Below are positions 39,933 to 52,127 of a stretch of DNA of 64,000 nt, piece after piece (the stretch's first letter is position 1; each line of letters begins with the position of its first letter). Both the position numbers and the translations under genes were made by a program. The notes under the pieces were generated by a model, which did no database searches, was not told the DNA's origin, and saw only the letters and a program-made list of their open reading frames with translations. Source of the stretch: Mycobacterium sp. WUMAC-067 (GTDB lineage Bacteria > Actinomycetota > Actinomycetes > Mycobacteriales > Mycobacteriaceae); NCBI RefSeq assembly GCF_020217485.1, contig NZ_JAEKMI010000018.1, positions 1 to 64,000 on the forward strand, read 5' to 3'.

Positions 39933-42900
39933 GGTGGGCTCCAGGCCACCTGGACGAGGTCCTCGTCGCCGTTAGGGCCGGTCAGGATGCCGCGGCCCGG
40001 CGGCAATTGCACCGGCCGCGTGGGGCCGAACGGCGGGCCGTCGGCGGGAGAACCGCTCATCATCAGGGACAGGCAACCGAGGTCACGCAGGCCCGCGAGC
40101 ACCGGCTCGAACATGGCGCGCTCGGCTCCCCCGCCGCGCCGGGCGACGACGAGATGCAATCCCAAATCTTGTGCATAGGGCAGGAATTCGATAATCGGCG
40201 CCAGCCCATTGCCCGCCGGGGAGGCGACCAGGTCGTAGTCGTCGACCACGACATACAGGTCCGGCCCAGACCACCACGAGCCGGTGCGCAACTGGGCCTG
40301 GCTCGCGTCGGGCGGCGGCATTCGTGCGCGCAGAAGATCGAGCAGGTCGGGCAGCGCCGCGGCCAACGCGGCCGGCGACATCGCGTACCCGCGGAGATGG
40401 TCCGACTCGACGACCCCGAGCAGCGCGCGCCGGAAGTCGACGATCAGCAGTTGAGCTTGCGCGGCGGTCTTCGTCCGGACAAGCTCCCGGCACAAGGTCC
40501 GCAGCGCCGCGGTCTTCCCGCAGTCACTGTCGCCGACGATCACCAGATGCGGCTTCTCGTCGAAATCGATTGTCACCGGCCGCAGGTCGCGCTCCCGAAC
40601 GCCGAGCAACACCCGGGCACCAAGCTCGCTTCCCGCCTGCCGCACCAAGGCCTCACGATCTACGCGATCGGGCAAGAGCGGTATCGGCGGCGCCACCGAG
40701 TCACCGGCGGGCACCTCGGCGACGGGCGTTGCGATCACCATGTGCAGCCCGTCACGGGACAGGCCACGGCCAGGGCTGTCGTGCGGGACGTGCGCAGCGG
40801 CCTTGCGGTCCAGTTCGGAGTCGGCGGGATCGCCGAGCCGTAACTCGACACGGGTGCCGAGCTGATCCCGCAGCGACGGCCTGACGTCGGCCCAGCGCGA
40901 CGCCGTCAAGACCACGTGCACACCGAACGAAAGCCCGTGGGACGCCAGGGCAGTGATCGAAGCCTCCAGCGTCTCGAATTCCTGGCGCACGGTTGCCCAG
41001 CCGTCGATGACGAGAAAGACGTCGCCGAACGGATCATCGATCGCGCCGCCCGACGTGTTGCGTCGCCGGCGATAGTCGGCGATCGAGCCGATCGCGTGCG
41101 CACCGAACGTGGTCTCGCGCCGTCGCACGACCGACTCGCATTCGGCGACGATCCGCCCGACGAGCCGCGGCTCGGCCCTGCCGGCGACCGCGCCAACGTG
41201 CGGAAGCGTCCGCGCCGACGACAGCGTCCCGCCGCCGAAATCCAGGCAGTAGAACTGCACTTCGCTCGGGTCATGCGTGGCCGCGAGGGCGGTGATGAGC
41301 GTGTGCAACGCCGTCGACTTGCCCGATTGCGGTCCACCGACGATCGCCACGTTGCCCGCGGCGCCGGACAAATCGATCATCAGTGGCGTGCGGCGCTGCT
41401 CATAGGGGCGGTCGACCAGGCCGACGGGCACGGCGGTCAGGCCGGCGGGCGTGGGCACCGCGCCGCCGAGCAGGGTGCGCAGCTCCGGAGGCCGCCCCAG
41501 CGGGGGCAGCCACACCCGGTGCGCGGGCGGCCCGTGCCCGCGCAGCCGGTCCAGGACCGCACGCGAAATGGCCGGTGCGGATGTCGCGCTCGCCTCCGGG
41601 GTGCGACGGACCGCTCCGGTGACCCGGGTGGTGAACACCTGGACCGGGCGCGCAGGCGCGGCGGGCGCACCCGGTGCAGCGTCCGTCGGCAGCGGTCCCG
41701 ACACCGAGGCGGCCTGAAAGCGAACCAGTTCGCCGCCGCTGATCCGCAAGACGCCGGCACCGGGCGCGGTGGGCAGTTCGTAGGCGTCGAGATTGCCCAG
41801 CACCGTGCGGGATTCGGCGGCGGACAGGGTCTTCAGGCACAGCCGGTAGGAGAGGTGGGCGTCGAGCCCGCGCAGCCGACCCTCATCGAGGCGCTGGCTG
41901 GCCAGCAGTAGGTGCAGGCCCAGGGATCGGCCAAGACGGCCGATCGCCACGAACGTATCGGCGAAATCGGGTTGCTGGCTGAGCAATTCGGAGAACTCGT
42001 CGACGATGATGAACAGCGCGGGCAGGGGCGGCAGCGCAGCCGGCGGGTCGCCTGCCCGGCGCGCGCGTTCGTAGGCCTCGACGCTGACGCAGCCCGCTGT
42101 CCGCAGCAGTTGCTGGCGACGGTTCATCTCACCGGCCAGGGCGTCGCGCATGCGGCTTACCAGCGGCGCGTCGTCGGCAAGGTTGGTGATCACGGCGGCC
42201 ACGTGCGGCGCTCGCGCATAGTCGAGAAATGTTGCGCCACCTTTGAAGTCGATGAGCAAAAGGTTGAGTTCTTGCGGCGAGTTGCGGACCATCATGCCCA
42301 GCGCGATGGTGCGCAGCAGCTCCGACTTGCCCGACCCGGTGGCGCCGATGCAGAGTCCGTGCGGGCCCATCCCGTTCTCGGCCGGCTCTTTGATATCCAG
42401 CTCGAGGGGAGCGCCCTGCACGGTGGTTCCGATGGGGACGCGAAGCCGGTCGCCGCGTCCCCGGCGGCGCCAGAGCGTCGCCGGGTCGAAGCGTTGCGGA
42501 TCGTGCAGGCCGACCAATCCGGGCCAACCGGGATCACCGCCCCCTACGCTCCCCCGATGCCCGGCCAGTCGGAGGGCGCACACCAGCGCGTCGACGGGCT
42601 CCATCCGGTCGGGGCACGAAATGGGTGCCGACTCGTCGGACCGCCGGATCGCCAGCGGCGCACCGTCATGGCCGGCGCCGATCGCGATCGTGGTGGCGCC
42701 GATGATCGCGGCGGCGTCCCCGGCCAGTTCGGTGACCACCACCACCCGTGCCGCCCGCACGCCCGCGAGGGCCCGCTGCGCCTGCACGGCGCTCGAATAG
42801 ACCATCCGCACCGGACCCGCCGCGTCGTCCTGGCCGGGATGTGCGTTGTGCGGCAACCATTTCAGCCATTCCCAGTGCGCGCGATGCGGATCGCTGATCG

Positions 42901-43621
42901 CTGCGGCGATCCGCACCTGATCGGGCGCATGCAACACGGCGAGCTGGCAGATCATCGCCCGTAGCAACCCACGCGCGGCGCTCGCCTCGCCGTCGATCGT
43001 CACAAGCGACTCGTCACGCAAGGCGATCGTCACCGGCCCGACGATCGTCGAATATGCGCGCAGGAAACGACGCAACGCCGTCTCGGTGACCGGATCGCGA
43101 AGCTCCTCGGCGGGAAGCTCCGGCGCCACCAAGCGGCGCGCGAGGGGCTGCGTCCCCATGCCGACCCGCACGAGGCAGAAATCCGCGTCGCCCGGTCTGC
43201 GCTGCCACATGCGAGCGCCGCCGACCAACGTCCACAGCGTGTCGGGATGGGGATGGCTTCGAATGGCCGAGGCGCGCTGCGTCGTAGCGACCTCGGACAC
43301 GGATTGGCTCAGCTGATCCAGGTATCCGAGGTACCGTCCGCGATCGGCATCGATGCCACCGCCGCGCCGGCGGGCACGGCCGGTCAGTCCGGACGCCAGC
43401 GCCGAAACCAGCATCATCAGCGGAAACGCCAGAAACATCGGCTGACGGGCCATGGCCGTCCCCGACGCGAACGCCGCCGCCATGATGCCCATGCTCGCCA
43501 CGGACAGCGCAGCCGGCAGCAGGCGGGGCAGCAGGCCAGGCGCCGCCGGCGGCTGCAGGTCCGGTGGAGCCTCGACCACAATCGGCGGCCGTTGCACCGC
43601 GGGCACCGAAACCTGGGTCAT
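39929..43621 (-). CDS. eccC4: ESX-4 type VII secretion ATPase EccC4
   Basis: This 1230-residue FtsK/SpoIIIE-type motor has two membrane helices near the start ([20 protein letters not shown] and [20 protein letters not shown], about 35-80). Three P-loop ATPase domains follow: GATGSGKS (426-433), GGPQSGKS (about 760) and GDSDCGKT (about 1030), with Walker [18 protein letters not shown] and LLIVDFRR. The first drives transport and the C-terminal domains bind EsxT/EsxU signals in the family model. The length is close to M. tuberculosis Rv3447c (1236 aa). It is divergent from eccD4 with a 94-bp promoter region. Confidence 0.96.
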   Translation of the reverse strand: MTQVSVPAVQRPPIVVEAPPDLQPPAAPGLLPRLLPAALSVASMGIMAAAFASGTAMARQPMFLAFPLMMLVSALASGLTGRARRRGGGIDADRGRYLGYLDQLSQSVSEVATTQRASAIRSHPHPDTLWTLVGGARMWQRRPGDADFCLVRVGMGTQPLARRLVAPELPAEELRDPVTETALRRFLRAYSTIVGPVTIALRDESLVTIDGEASAARGLLRAMICQLAVLHAPDQVRIAAAISDPHRAHWEWLKWLPHNAHPGQDDAAGPVRMVYSSAVQAQRALAGVRAARVVVVTELAGDAAAIIGATTIAIGAGHDGAPLAIRRSDESAPISCPDRMEPVDALVCALRLAGHRGSVGGGDPGWPGLVGLHDPQRFDPATLWRRRGRGDRLRVPIGTTVQGAPLELDIKEPAENGMGPHGLCIGATGSGKSELLRTIALGMMVRNSPQELNLLLIDFKGGATFLDYARAPHVAAVITNLADDAPLVSRMRDALAGEMNRRQQLLRTAGCVSVEAYERARRAGDPPAALPPLPALFIIVDEFSELLSQQPDFADTFVAIGRLGRSLGLHLLLASQRLDEGRLRGLDAHLSYRLCLKTLSAAESRTVLGNLDAYELPTAPGAGVLRISGGELVRFQAASVSGPLPTDAAPGAPAAPARPVQVFTTRVTGAVRRTPEASATSAPAISRAVLDRLRGHGPPAHRVWLPPLGRPPELRTLLGGAVPTPAGLTAVPVGLVDRPYEQRRTPLMIDLSGAAGNVAIVGGPQSGKSTALHTLITALAATHDPSEVQFYCLDFGGGTLSSARTLPHVGAVAGRAEPRLVGRIVAECESVVRRRETTFGAHAIGSIADYRRRRNTSGGAIDDPFGDVFLVIDGWATVRQEFETLEASITALASHGLSFGVHVVLTASRWADVRPSLRDQLGTRVELRLGDPADSELDRKAAAHVPHDSPGRGLSRDGLHMVIATPVAEVPAGDSVAPPIPLLPDRVDREALVRQAGSELGARVLLGVRERDLRPVTIDFDEKPHLVIVGDSDCGKTAALRTLCRELVRTKTAAQAQLLIVDFRRALLGVVESDHLRGYAMSPAALAAALPDLLDLLRARMPPPDASQAQLRTGSWWSGPDLYVVVDDYDLVASPAGNGLAPIIEFLPYAQDLGLHLVVARRGGGAERAMFEPVLAGLRDLGCLSLMMSGSPADGPPFGPTRPVQLPPGRGILTGPNGDEDLVQVAWSPP

Positions 43622-43715
43622 CTCATCGCCTCCAGTTCGACGACGGTAAGGAGCACCGAAAACGGCGACAAGTCACCTGTGGACAGCCGGATACCGGGGC
43701 CGTCGAAACCCGGCT

Positions 43716-45119
43716 ATGTTCCCCAGGATCCGACCGAAGGGTTCGTCATTGGCTGCATCCGAAACCGGGCTGTGCCGTGTCCGCGTCCATTGGGGCACCA
43801 CCGTCGCCGATCTGGCGCTGCCCGCCGGAGTTCCTGTCGCGGTGTTGATTCCGTCGGTCGTCGACGCCCTCGAGGTTCGTCACCCCGACCGGGAGGCGGT
43901 GCGCTACCAGTTGTCGATCCCCGGCGCACCCGCACTGGTCCCGTCGATGACCTTGGCGCAGAACCGCATCGGCGATGGCGCGGTCCTGGTGCTGAGCCGG
44001 CCCGACGCGCCGCTGCCCGCACCTCGTTACCTCGATGTCGCGCAGGCCGTGTCGGACACGCTAGCGGGGGACGCCGGGACGCGCAGCGATGACGGGGACC
44101 GGCGAGCCGCCCGGCTCGCCGGCGCGGCGGCGGCCGTCTTGCTGACCGCGGTGGGCGGGGGGACCTTGGTGCGAACCGCCTTCAGCGCCAACCACACCCG
44201 AGACAGTCGCGCAACGGTCGCCGTGTTGGCATGTGCCGTCCTCGTCGGGCTGGGGCTAGCGGCGATCACGCATCGGGCCTATCGAGATCCGATCGCCGGA
44301 CTGGCGCTGAGCGTGATCGCCACCGAGTTCGCGGCGGTGGCCGGGTTTGTGGCAGTGCCCGGCGCTCCAAGCGTTTCCCACGTATTGCTGGCCGCGGCGG
44401 CGGCGGGCGTCACCTCCGTGCTGGCGATGCGGTTGTCGGGCTGTGGTGTCGTCGCGTTGACGGCGACCGCGTGCTTCGCGGCGGTCATCGCCGCGGCGGC
44501 GCTGGCGGGTGCGATCACCGGCGCGCCTTGCCATGTCATCGCTTCGGCGGCGGGGGCGGTATCCCTCGGGCTGCTCGGGGCGGCACCGCGCGTATCCATC
44601 GCGCTGGCGCGGCTATCGCCCCGATGGGCGACGCCGGACGTCGTCGACCCTAGCGACGCGTGGGTGCCCGAGCAAGCGCTTAGCGCCGACCGGTGGTTGG
44701 TGAGCCTGTATGCCGGGCTGTCGTCAGCCGCCGGTGCCGGCGCGGTCGTCACCGTGCTCGCCGGTGCACCGCGCCTGTCCTGCTTGGCGTTCGGGACCGC
44801 CACCGCCGCGCTGTTGCTGCTGCGCTCCCGGTCCGGCGAACGCGCAAGGATGCTGGGCTTCGCTGCCGGTGGACTCGTAACCGCGGCAACGATATTCGCT
44901 GTCACCGCCCTGCGCTTCCAGCTGCACGGTCCGAAGCTCGCTGCGGCAACGGCGCTGGTCGCCGCCGCGATGTACCTCGGCTTCGCCGCAAAACCAACCT
45001 CGCCCGTCGTGCTCCGATGCGTCGAAATGCTGGAGTGGCTGGCGTGGGCGGCACTGGTCCCGCTGGCGTGTTGGATAGGCGGACTCTACGGCGCGGTCCG
45101 GGGATTGAATCTCCCGTGA
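43716..45119 (+). CDS. eccD4: ESX-4 membrane channel component EccD4
   Basis: This 467-residue protein has an N-terminal ubiquitin-like domain (about 20-100: LCRVRVHWGTTVADLALPAG, AVRYQLSIPGAPALVPSMTL) and about eleven hydrophobic segments to the end (LAGAAAAVLLTAVGGGTLV, VAVLACAVLVGLGLAAITH, and so on). EccD lines the export channel. Its length equals M. tuberculosis Rv3448. The ATG at 43716 is used; a TTG at 43749 would shorten it by 11 residues. The stop overlaps the mycP4 start (GTGA). Confidence 0.94.
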   Translation: MFPRIRPKGSSLAASETGLCRVRVHWGTTVADLALPAGVPVAVLIPSVVDALEVRHPDREAVRYQLSIPGAPALVPSMTLAQNRIGDGAVLVLSRPDAPLPAPRYLDVAQAVSDTLAGDAGTRSDDGDRRAARLAGAAAAVLLTAVGGGTLVRTAFSANHTRDSRATVAVLACAVLVGLGLAAITHRAYRDPIAGLALSVIATEFAAVAGFVAVPGAPSVSHVLLAAAAAGVTSVLAMRLSGCGVVALTATACFAAVIAAAALAGAITGAPCHVIASAAGAVSLGLLGAAPRVSIALARLSPRWATPDVVDPSDAWVPEQALSADRWLVSLYAGLSSAAGAGAVVTVLAGAPRLSCLAFGTATAALLLLRSRSGERARMLGFAAGGLVTAATIFAVTALRFQLHGPKLAAATALVAAAMYLGFAAKPTSPVVLRCVEMLEWLAWAALVPLACWIGGLYGAVRGLNLP

Positions 45120-46426
45120 GGTCCTCGCACGTCGGGCGCGTGCTGGCGGTGTCGGCGCTGGCGATGCTCCCCGCGTTCGGAACGCCACCGGCGCAGGCGG
45201 TTTCGCCCCCCGGCGTCGACGACAAGTGGTTGCCCAAGCCCACCTTGCCGGCGCCGCCACGGCCGACGGTGCAGCGCGAGGTCTGCGCGGCGCTGACCGT
45301 CGATTCGGCGCCGGGCCGCAACCAGCCGCCGGGGGCGTTCGACCTTTCGGACGTGTGGCACCTCACCCGCGGCGCCGGACAACGGATCGCGGTCGTCGAC
45401 ACCGGAATCGCGCGGCACCGACGGCTGCCCGGCGTGGTGCCCGGCGGCGACTACGTGTCCACCGGCGACGGCACACAGGACTGCGACGCGCACGGCACGC
45501 TGGTGGCGGGAATCATCGCGGCCACAGCCGATTCCAAGTCCGATGGCTTCAGCGGGATCGCGCCGGAAGCCACCTTGATCAGCATCCGGCAGTCCAGCGC
45601 GAAGTTCGCGCCCGCTAGCGACCGGTCCCGCGCCGGGGTGGGTGACGTCGACACCATGGCGAAAGCGGTTCGGACCGCCGCGGATCTCGGCGCGTCGGTG
45701 ATCAACATTTCCTCGGTTGCGTGCGTGCCGGTGGCCGCCGCACTCGACGACCGTGCGCTGGGTGCCGCGCTGGCCTACGCCGTCGATGTCAAAAATGCCG
45801 TCGTCGTCGCGGCGGCGGGGAATACCGGCGGCGGCGCGCAGTGCCCGCCGCAGCGGCCGGATGCGACCTGGCAGACCATCACGGTCGTGGTCAGTCCCGC
45901 GTGGTACGACGACTATGTGCTGACCGTCGGCTCGGTGAACGCCGATGGAGCACCGTCGGCCTTCAGCCTTGCCGGGCCGTGGGTCGATGTCGCCGCGCCC
46001 GGCGAGGCGGTGACCTCCCTCGCGCCCGATCCGGTGTCGGGCACGAGTTACGCCGCCCCGGTGGTGAGCGGTCTGGCCGCGCTGATTCGGGCCCGCTTCC
46101 CGGCATTGACCGCGCGCCAGGTGATGCAGCGCATCGAGTCGACGGCGCATCATCCGCCCGCCGGATGGGATCCGCTCGTCGGCAACGGCACCATCGATCC
46201 GCTCGCCGCGGTCAGCACCGGGACGGGTGCGCCGGCCAATGCCCATAAGCCGCCGGCCGCGCCGCCGCTCGCGGGGTCGCCGGCGACGATCCCACCGCGC
46301 GATAGCCGCGCCCGGGACACCGCGGTGCGCGGGGCCGCGATCTGTCTCGCCGCGCTGGCGGTCGCCCTGGCCGCCGGCGCGGTCAGGGGTCGGCTACGGG
46401 GAACCCGCGACGTCGCGGGCGATTGA
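45116..46426 (+). CDS. mycP4: ESX-4 mycosin protease MycP4
   Basis: This 436-residue subtilase has a signal peptide (GRVLAVSALAMLPAFGTPPAQA), a pro-like N-terminal region and catalytic Asp95 (IAVVDTGIA), His126 (DAHGTLVAG), oxyanion Asn236 (VAAAGNTGGG) and Ser311 (SGTSYAAPVVSGLAALI). A Pro-rich linker and a C-terminal membrane helix (GAAICLAALAVALAAGAV) anchor it outside the membrane. The GTG at 45116 overlaps the eccD4 stop; a longer upstream frame is a shadow of eccD4. Its 3' end overlaps the convergent eccB4 by 33 bases. Confidence 0.94.
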   Translation: MRSSHVGRVLAVSALAMLPAFGTPPAQAVSPPGVDDKWLPKPTLPAPPRPTVQREVCAALTVDSAPGRNQPPGAFDLSDVWHLTRGAGQRIAVVDTGIARHRRLPGVVPGGDYVSTGDGTQDCDAHGTLVAGIIAATADSKSDGFSGIAPEATLISIRQSSAKFAPASDRSRAGVGDVDTMAKAVRTAADLGASVINISSVACVPVAAALDDRALGAALAYAVDVKNAVVVAAAGNTGGGAQCPPQRPDATWQTITVVVSPAWYDDYVLTVGSVNADGAPSAFSLAGPWVDVAAPGEAVTSLAPDPVSGTSYAAPVVSGLAALIRARFPALTARQVMQRIESTAHHPPAGWDPLVGNGTIDPLAAVSTGTGAPANAHKPPAAPPLAGSPATIPPRDSRARDTAVRGAAICLAALAVALAAGAVRGRLRGTRDVAGD

Positions 46427-47764
46427 GGCGCCGCGTCTGCTCAGCTCCGGTCCGGCCGGCAGCAGCGTGAGAACCGGCCAGGGCGCCGCGGTCGCCTCGG
46501 CGAGGCCGAGGGCGTGCGCGGCGTCGTCGTCGCGGATGGCGAATCGAACCCCGGTGTCGACGATGAGGTACCGGGTCCCGGAGTTGTCACCCGCCCGCAC
46601 GTAGGCGCTGCGCCCGGGCGGCACGGACACGTTGTCCAGCGCGGGGCCGGGGCCGTCGGCCTGCGCCAGCGTCACCGTCGTCTGACCGGGCGGCACCGGT
46701 GGCCGGTTACCCGCCAGCAAAGCCACCCCCGCTCGCCCGCCCTCCCAGCTGGCGCATAACGTGCCGGCGGACTCGGGCAGCGTCGGCGCCCGGTCGGGGA
46801 AACCGGCGACGGGCAACTCGGCCGCGACAGGAGCGGCCCGGATCGCCTCGGGCGCGACGGTGACGGGATTGACCGGCCCCTGGGAGCCGCCGAAGCGCAT
46901 CAAGTCGGCCGCCACCTGGCCGATCCGCTGCACGCCGGCGGCCAGCACCGCGTAATACTCGTCACCGTCGGCGCGTGTGACGCGCAGCACGCTGCCGACG
47001 CGAAATCCCGGCAGCCCGGGCGCGGCGCCGCCCAGGCCGCGGATCCGGGGGGCCGAGATCGGCGGCGCCTCGGGGACGGCGTTCAGCAACGCTTGCGAGA
47101 CGAGTTGAGGCGCGCGGCCCTCGAGCCGCAGCGCGCGCACGACCGCGGCATCGGCCAGGTCCACGATGGCCCGGTGCCCGTCGTAGAGCAGGTAGGCCGG
47201 CGAACCCGAGGCGGGAGCCACCAGGACGGCCTGCCCGGACGGCAAGCGGGCGACTGCGTTGCCGGCGACGTGGCCGACGATGACCGTCGTGCCGCTGGCA
47301 CCGGCGCTATCGCAAATCGAGAAGGCCAGGTCCTGCGCGGACAGCGGCCTGCCGACGAATTGCGGTGCGCCCGGAATGCCCAGCAGCGGACCGCGTTTAC
47401 CACCCTCCAGGTCGGCCTGGCGAACCGGCTGCGGGGTGGCGGCCGTCCCCGCGATGAGCCGCGCGGACGCCAAATTCGGTACCGGATGCCAGACGTCGTT
47501 CACTCGAACGAACAGCGCACCCGATTCCCGGGCCATCACGACCTGCGCCCGATCGAGCGCAACGTGCGGTCTCAGCAAACCCAGAAGCGCGGAGCCGGCC
47601 AGCGCCAGGACCGTCAGCACACCGCCGGCTGCCAGCGATGCCGACGCCATCCGCGGTCGAGGACCGCCCGCAGACATCGTCTCGCCCAGCAACGCGCATT
47701 CGAGGCGGCGCAGCAGATACCGGTGAGCGCTGACGCGCAGCCACGTGGTCGGCTGACGCGGCAC
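46394..47764 (-). CDS. eccB4: ESX-4 membrane component EccB4
   Basis: This 456-residue protein has a short cytoplasmic N-terminus (TTWLRVSAHRYLLRRLECAL), one membrane helix (LAAGGVLTVLALAGSALLGL, about 44-63) and a large extracytoplasmic domain of EccB repeats, including AQDLAFSICDSAG and YLLYDGHRAIVDLADAAVVR, a family signature. The GTG at 47764 has a GGGGGG run a few bases upstream; GTG 47776 would add four residues. It is transcribed opposite to eccD4-mycP4, as in M. tuberculosis. Confidence 0.93.
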   Translation of the reverse strand: MPRQPTTWLRVSAHRYLLRRLECALLGETMSAGGPRPRMASASLAAGGVLTVLALAGSALLGLLRPHVALDRAQVVMARESGALFVRVNDVWHPVPNLASARLIAGTAATPQPVRQADLEGGKRGPLLGIPGAPQFVGRPLSAQDLAFSICDSAGASGTTVIVGHVAGNAVARLPSGQAVLVAPASGSPAYLLYDGHRAIVDLADAAVVRALRLEGRAPQLVSQALLNAVPEAPPISAPRIRGLGGAAPGLPGFRVGSVLRVTRADGDEYYAVLAAGVQRIGQVAADLMRFGGSQGPVNPVTVAPEAIRAAPVAAELPVAGFPDRAPTLPESAGTLCASWEGGRAGVALLAGNRPPVPPGQTTVTLAQADGPGPALDNVSVPPGRSAYVRAGDNSGTRYLIVDTGVRFAIRDDDAAHALGLAEATAAPWPVLTLLPAGPELSRRGASIARDVAGSP

Positions 47765-47884
47765 TGATCCCCCCACCCTGCGAAATCCGTTGGGCTCACG
47801 GTAGGCCGCCGGTCGGCCGCGTCGCAGCGCTTATCCACAGGTCGCAGGAGTTTCGCCGCGGCGGAAATTGGGTAAAATTGCCCG

Positions 47885-48763
47885 GTGAAAACTCACCGCG
47901 CCGCTCGCCTCATCGGCTTGGGCGCTTCCGCCCTGGTCACCGCCGCAGGCCTGCTCGCCACGCCGGTCGCGCTCCCGGTGGCCTCCGCCGATGACTGCCC
48001 GGACGTCGAGGTCATCTTCGCCCGCGGCACCAACGAGCCCCCCGGGCTGGGCCGGGTCGGCGATGCCTTCGTGGACTCGCTGCGCCAGCAGACCAACTTG
48101 AACATCCTGCCGTACGGGGTGAACTACGCCGCCAGCAAGCTGCAGCTGCACGGCGGTGACGGCGCCAACGACACCATCGATCGCGTGAAGAAGAGCGTGG
48201 AGAAGTGCCCGAGCACCAAGATCGTGCTCGGCGGCTACTCGCAGGGCGCGTCGGTGATGGACATCGTGGCCGGCGTCCCCATCGGCGGCATCAACTGGGG
48301 CAGCTCGCTGCCGCCGCAGTACGCTAACAACATCGCGGCCGTCGCCACCTTCGGCGACGTGGCCGACCGCGCCGGCGGCACGCTGCCCAGCCAGAGCGCG
48401 CTGCTGGGCTCCAAGGCCATCGACCTGTGCAACCCCAACGACCCGATCTGCCACGCCGGCCCCGGCAACGAGTGGAGCGGGCACACCGAGGGCTACGTCC
48501 CCGTCTACACCACCCAGGCCGCGGCGTTCGTCGCGTCCAAGCTCGTGGGCGCCGGCCAGTCGGTGCCCGGCTATGGCCCGTCCTTCCCGGGTGCCGGCCC
48601 GCAGGTCCCGGGCCAGCCCGGCTACGGCCAGCAGACACCGGTGTACGGGCAGACCCCGCCCGGGTCGGGCCCCTCGATCCACGGCGGCACCGGCACCGCC
48701 CCGGCCCCCGCGCCGCTGGCGCCCGGGCCGGCCACGACCGTACCGCAAGCACCTCTCGTCTAA
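47885..48763 (+). CDS. Secreted cutinase-family esterase (Cut3-like)
   Basis: This 292-residue protein has an N-terminal signal ([20 protein letters not shown], cleavage near ASADDC) and a cutinase domain with Ser119 ([15 protein letters not shown]), Asp186 (NPNDPIC) and His200 (WSGHTEGY), plus paired cysteines. The Pro/Gly-rich tail of about 75 residues after 215 ([20 protein letters not shown]) is low complexity. It is about 45 residues longer than M. tuberculosis Rv3451. Family members hydrolyse lipid esters or phospholipids in the cell wall or outside it. Confidence 0.92.
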   Translation: MKTHRAARLIGLGASALVTAAGLLATPVALPVASADDCPDVEVIFARGTNEPPGLGRVGDAFVDSLRQQTNLNILPYGVNYAASKLQLHGGDGANDTIDRVKKSVEKCPSTKIVLGGYSQGASVMDIVAGVPIGGINWGSSLPPQYANNIAAVATFGDVADRAGGTLPSQSALLGSKAIDLCNPNDPICHAGPGNEWSGHTEGYVPVYTTQAAAFVASKLVGAGQSVPGYGPSFPGAGPQVPGQPGYGQQTPVYGQTPPGSGPSIHGGTGTAPAPAPLAPGPATTVPQAPLV

Positions 48764-48805
48764 ATCGTTACCGGCGGGTTATCAACGCGCGCTTAACATC
48801 TCTGT

Positions 48806-49441
48806 GTGAGGCTTATCCCTTTAGGGCTGGGCGTCGGATTGCTCGCGGGGGCAGCGTTATTTGTTGCCCCGCAATTGGTTCCCCGCGCATCGGCGTCCTG
48901 CCCCGGCGTAGAAGTGGTCTTTGCCCGCGGAACGGATGAGGCGCCCGGTGTCGGGAAGGTGGGCGGGGCGTTCGTCAGCTCGTTGCGCGAGCAGACCCGC
49001 AAAAGCGTTGGCGCATATGGCGTGAACTACCCGGCCGACAAAGACTTCCTGGCCGCCGCGGACGGCGCCAATGACGCCAGCAGCCACATCCAGCGCATGG
49101 CGGTGAACTGCCCCAACACCAAGCTGGTGCTGGGCGGATACTCGCAGGGCGCCGCCGTCATCGACATCGTCACGGCCGCACCGGTGTCCGGCCTCGGGTT
49201 TCGCAAGCCGCTGCCGCCCGCGGCCGCCGATCACGTCGCCGCCGTCGCCCTCTTCGGGAATCCGTCGGGCCGGGCGGGCAACCTGATGAGCGCGCTGAGC
49301 CCCAATTTCGACGGCAAGACCATCGACCTGTGCAACCCGGGCGACCCGATCTGTTCGGGCGGCCTGCGGTGGGCGTCGCATCTGAGCTACGTGCCCGGAC
49401 TGACCAACAAGGCCGCGAGTTTCGCCGCGGCGAGGGTCTAG
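48806..49441 (+). CDS. Secreted cutinase-family esterase (Cut4-like)
   Basis: This 211-residue protein has a short signal-anchor ([20 protein letters not shown], cleavage near RASASC) and a cutinase domain with Ser113 ([11 protein letters not shown]), Asp180 (NPGDPIC) and His192 ([10 protein letters not shown]), and cysteines for disulfides. It is a paralogue of the preceding gene without the Pro-rich tail. The two lie 42 bases apart and form the cutinase pair attached to ESX-4. Its stop overlaps the truA end by four bases. Confidence 0.92.
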   Translation: MRLIPLGLGVGLLAGAALFVAPQLVPRASASCPGVEVVFARGTDEAPGVGKVGGAFVSSLREQTRKSVGAYGVNYPADKDFLAAADGANDASSHIQRMAVNCPNTKLVLGGYSQGAAVIDIVTAAPVSGLGFRKPLPPAAADHVAAVALFGNPSGRAGNLMSALSPNFDGKTIDLCNPGDPICSGGLRWASHLSYVPGLTNKAASFAAARV

Positions 49442-50280
49442 CGCGAGCGCACGTCCCTGGTGATGAGGTTGCGCGCGGCCAGCTGGTCATCGGGCGGGTA
49501 GTCGACGCCGACCAGCGTCAGCCCGTGCGCCGGGGCGGTCGCGTAGTCGCTGGATCGTGCTGTGGCGCCGAGCAGTTCGCGGCACCAGGAGACGGGACGC
49601 CGGTGTTCGCCGACGGCCAGCAGCGCTCCGACCAGTGAGCGCACCATCGACCAGCAGAACGCGTCGGCGCTGACCCGCGCGGTGATCGAGTCACCGTCGC
49701 ACGTCCACTCCAGCCGCTGCAGGTCGCGGATGGTGGTGGCATTCTCGCGGTGCCGGCAGAACGCGGCGAAGTCGTGCAATCCCAACAGGTCCCGCGAGGC
49801 GGCGGTCATCGCCTCGACGTCCAGGGGGCGCGGCCAGGCGGTGACGTAGCGGGCCTGCTGCGGCTGCACGCCCCACGGCGCCGTCGACAGCCGGTACACA
49901 TAGTGACGTCGCAGCGCGGAGAACCGGGCGTCGAAACCCGCGGGGGCGCGGGCGATCTCGATCACCCGGACGTCGGTGGGCAAGAAGCGGCCGAGCCGGC
50001 GCAGCAACGGCAGAAACTCGGCCTCACCGGCGTGTGGCGTACGCGAATACGCGTTCGGCAGCGCCGCGGCCGGCACATCGACGTGGGCCACCTGCCCGGT
50101 GGCGTGGACCCCCGCATCCGTGCGACCCGCCGCGCGCAGCCGCACCGGCGTGCGAAAGACGGTCGTCAGCGCCTCGTCGAGAACCCCGGCCACGGTACGC
50201 TGGCCGGTCTGAGCTGCCCAGCCTGCGAAACCTGTTCCGTCGTAGGCGATATCGAGCCGCAGACGGACGTCCTCGCTAAC
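49438..50280 (-). CDS. truA: tRNA pseudouridine synthase A; start codon not canonical as sequenced
   Basis: This enzyme modifies U38-U40 of tRNA anticodon arms. The catalytic Asp is in [14 protein letters not shown], with [20 protein letters not shown] and [20 protein letters not shown] as further motifs. The conserved N-terminus [19 protein letters not shown] is encoded at about 50210-50268, upstream of the first ATG/GTG/TTG (50193). Reading upstream, the frame passes into rplQ without any standard start. I give 50280, a GTT in the position where GTG would overlap the rplQ stop; CTG 50289 is another option. With it the protein is about 280 residues. A T-for-G change at 50278 would explain it. 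Confidence 0.85.
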   Translation of the reverse strand, partial: VSEDVRLRLDIAYDGTGFAGWAAQTGQRTVAGVLDEALTTVFRTPVRLRAAGRTDAGVHATGQVAHVDVPAAALPNAYSRTPHAGEAEFLPLLRRLGRFLPTDVRVIEIARAPAGFDARFSALRRHYVYRLSTAPWGVQPQQARYVTAWPRPLDVEAMTAASRDLLGLHDFAAFCRHRENATTIRDLQRLEWTCDGDSITARVSADAFCWSMVRSLVGALLAVGEHRRPVSWCRELLGATARSSDYATAPAHGLTLVGVDYPPDDQLAARNLITRDVRSR

Positions 50281-50920
50281 TCTCGTCAGCCTCGTCGTTC
50301 GCCTTCTCGGCGGCCTCGGCTTCGGCTCTTGCGGCGACGGCCTTGTCGGCCTTGTCTTCGGCTTCGGCCTGGGCCTTGGTCGGCTCGTCGGAGGCCTCTT
50401 GGGCGTTGGTTTCCTCGGCCTCGGCCGTGGCTTCCCCGGCCGTCGGGCCGACGGCTTCCTCCGGCTCGACGGCCGCCTGAGGCGCCGCCGCTGCCGCGAC
50501 AGGAGCGTCAGTCTTCTTGGAGGCCTTCGCCCGCCGAGCCCGATCGGCCTCGGAGGTGACCGTCTTCTCCCGCACCAACTCGATCACGGCCATGGGCGCG
50601 TTGTCGCCCTTGCGCGGCTCGACCTTGATGATCCGGGTGTAGCCGCCATTGCGGTCGGCGAAGAACGGCCCGATCTCCTCGAAGAGGGTGTGCACCACGT
50701 CCTTGTCGCGGATCTTCTTCAGAACCTCTCGACGGTTGTGCAGCGCACCCTTTTTCGCGTGCGTGATCAGCTTTTCCGCATACGGCCGCAGCGCACGCGC
50801 CTTGGGCTCGGTCGTCTTGATCCGGCCGTGCTCGAACAGCGATGTCGCCAGGTTGGCCAGAAGCGCCTTCTGGTGCGATGACGACCCGCCGAGGCGAGGA
50901 CCCTTGGTGGGCTTGGGCAT
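50276..50920 (-). CDS. rplQ: 50S ribosomal protein L17 with acidic Ala-rich tail
   Basis: This 214-residue protein has the L17 core in the first roughly 120 residues ([60 protein letters not shown]). An Ala/Glu/Asp-rich tail of about 90 residues follows ([40 protein letters not shown]), about 35 residues longer than in M. tuberculosis. It is located in the ribosomal operon after rpoA and before truA. Confidence 0.96.
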   Translation of the reverse strand: MPKPTKGPRLGGSSSHQKALLANLATSLFEHGRIKTTEPKARALRPYAEKLITHAKKGALHNRREVLKKIRDKDVVHTLFEEIGPFFADRNGGYTRIIKVEPRKGDNAPMAVIELVREKTVTSEADRARRAKASKKTDAPVAAAAAPQAAVEPEEAVGPTAGEATAEAEETNAQEASDEPTKAQAEAEDKADKAVAARAEAEAAEKANDEADES

Positions 50921-50986
50921 TGCGACTTCTCCTAATTGGGGCCGGTCCCCGTATCAGGTAGGACCGGGACGGCTTCTGTTATCGGT

Positions 50987-51031
50987 GTCCGGTTCCTCAG
51001 CGGCCGCCGCACGGCCGCATCGTCACCGGAC
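50987..51031 (-). other. Nested stem-loop between rpoA and rplQ
   Basis: The outer stem is GTCCGGT (50987-50993) with ACCGGAC (51025-51031). The inner stem is GCGGCCG (51000-51006) with CGGCCGC (51012-51018), and 6-nt symmetric internal loops lie between. It begins 4 bases past the rpoA stop. It may protect or cut the operon mRNA or partly terminate it. Confidence 0.55.
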
Positions 51032-51035
51032 GGCC

Positions 51036-52121
<1,086 letters not shown>

Positions 52122-52127
52122 TTAGGT

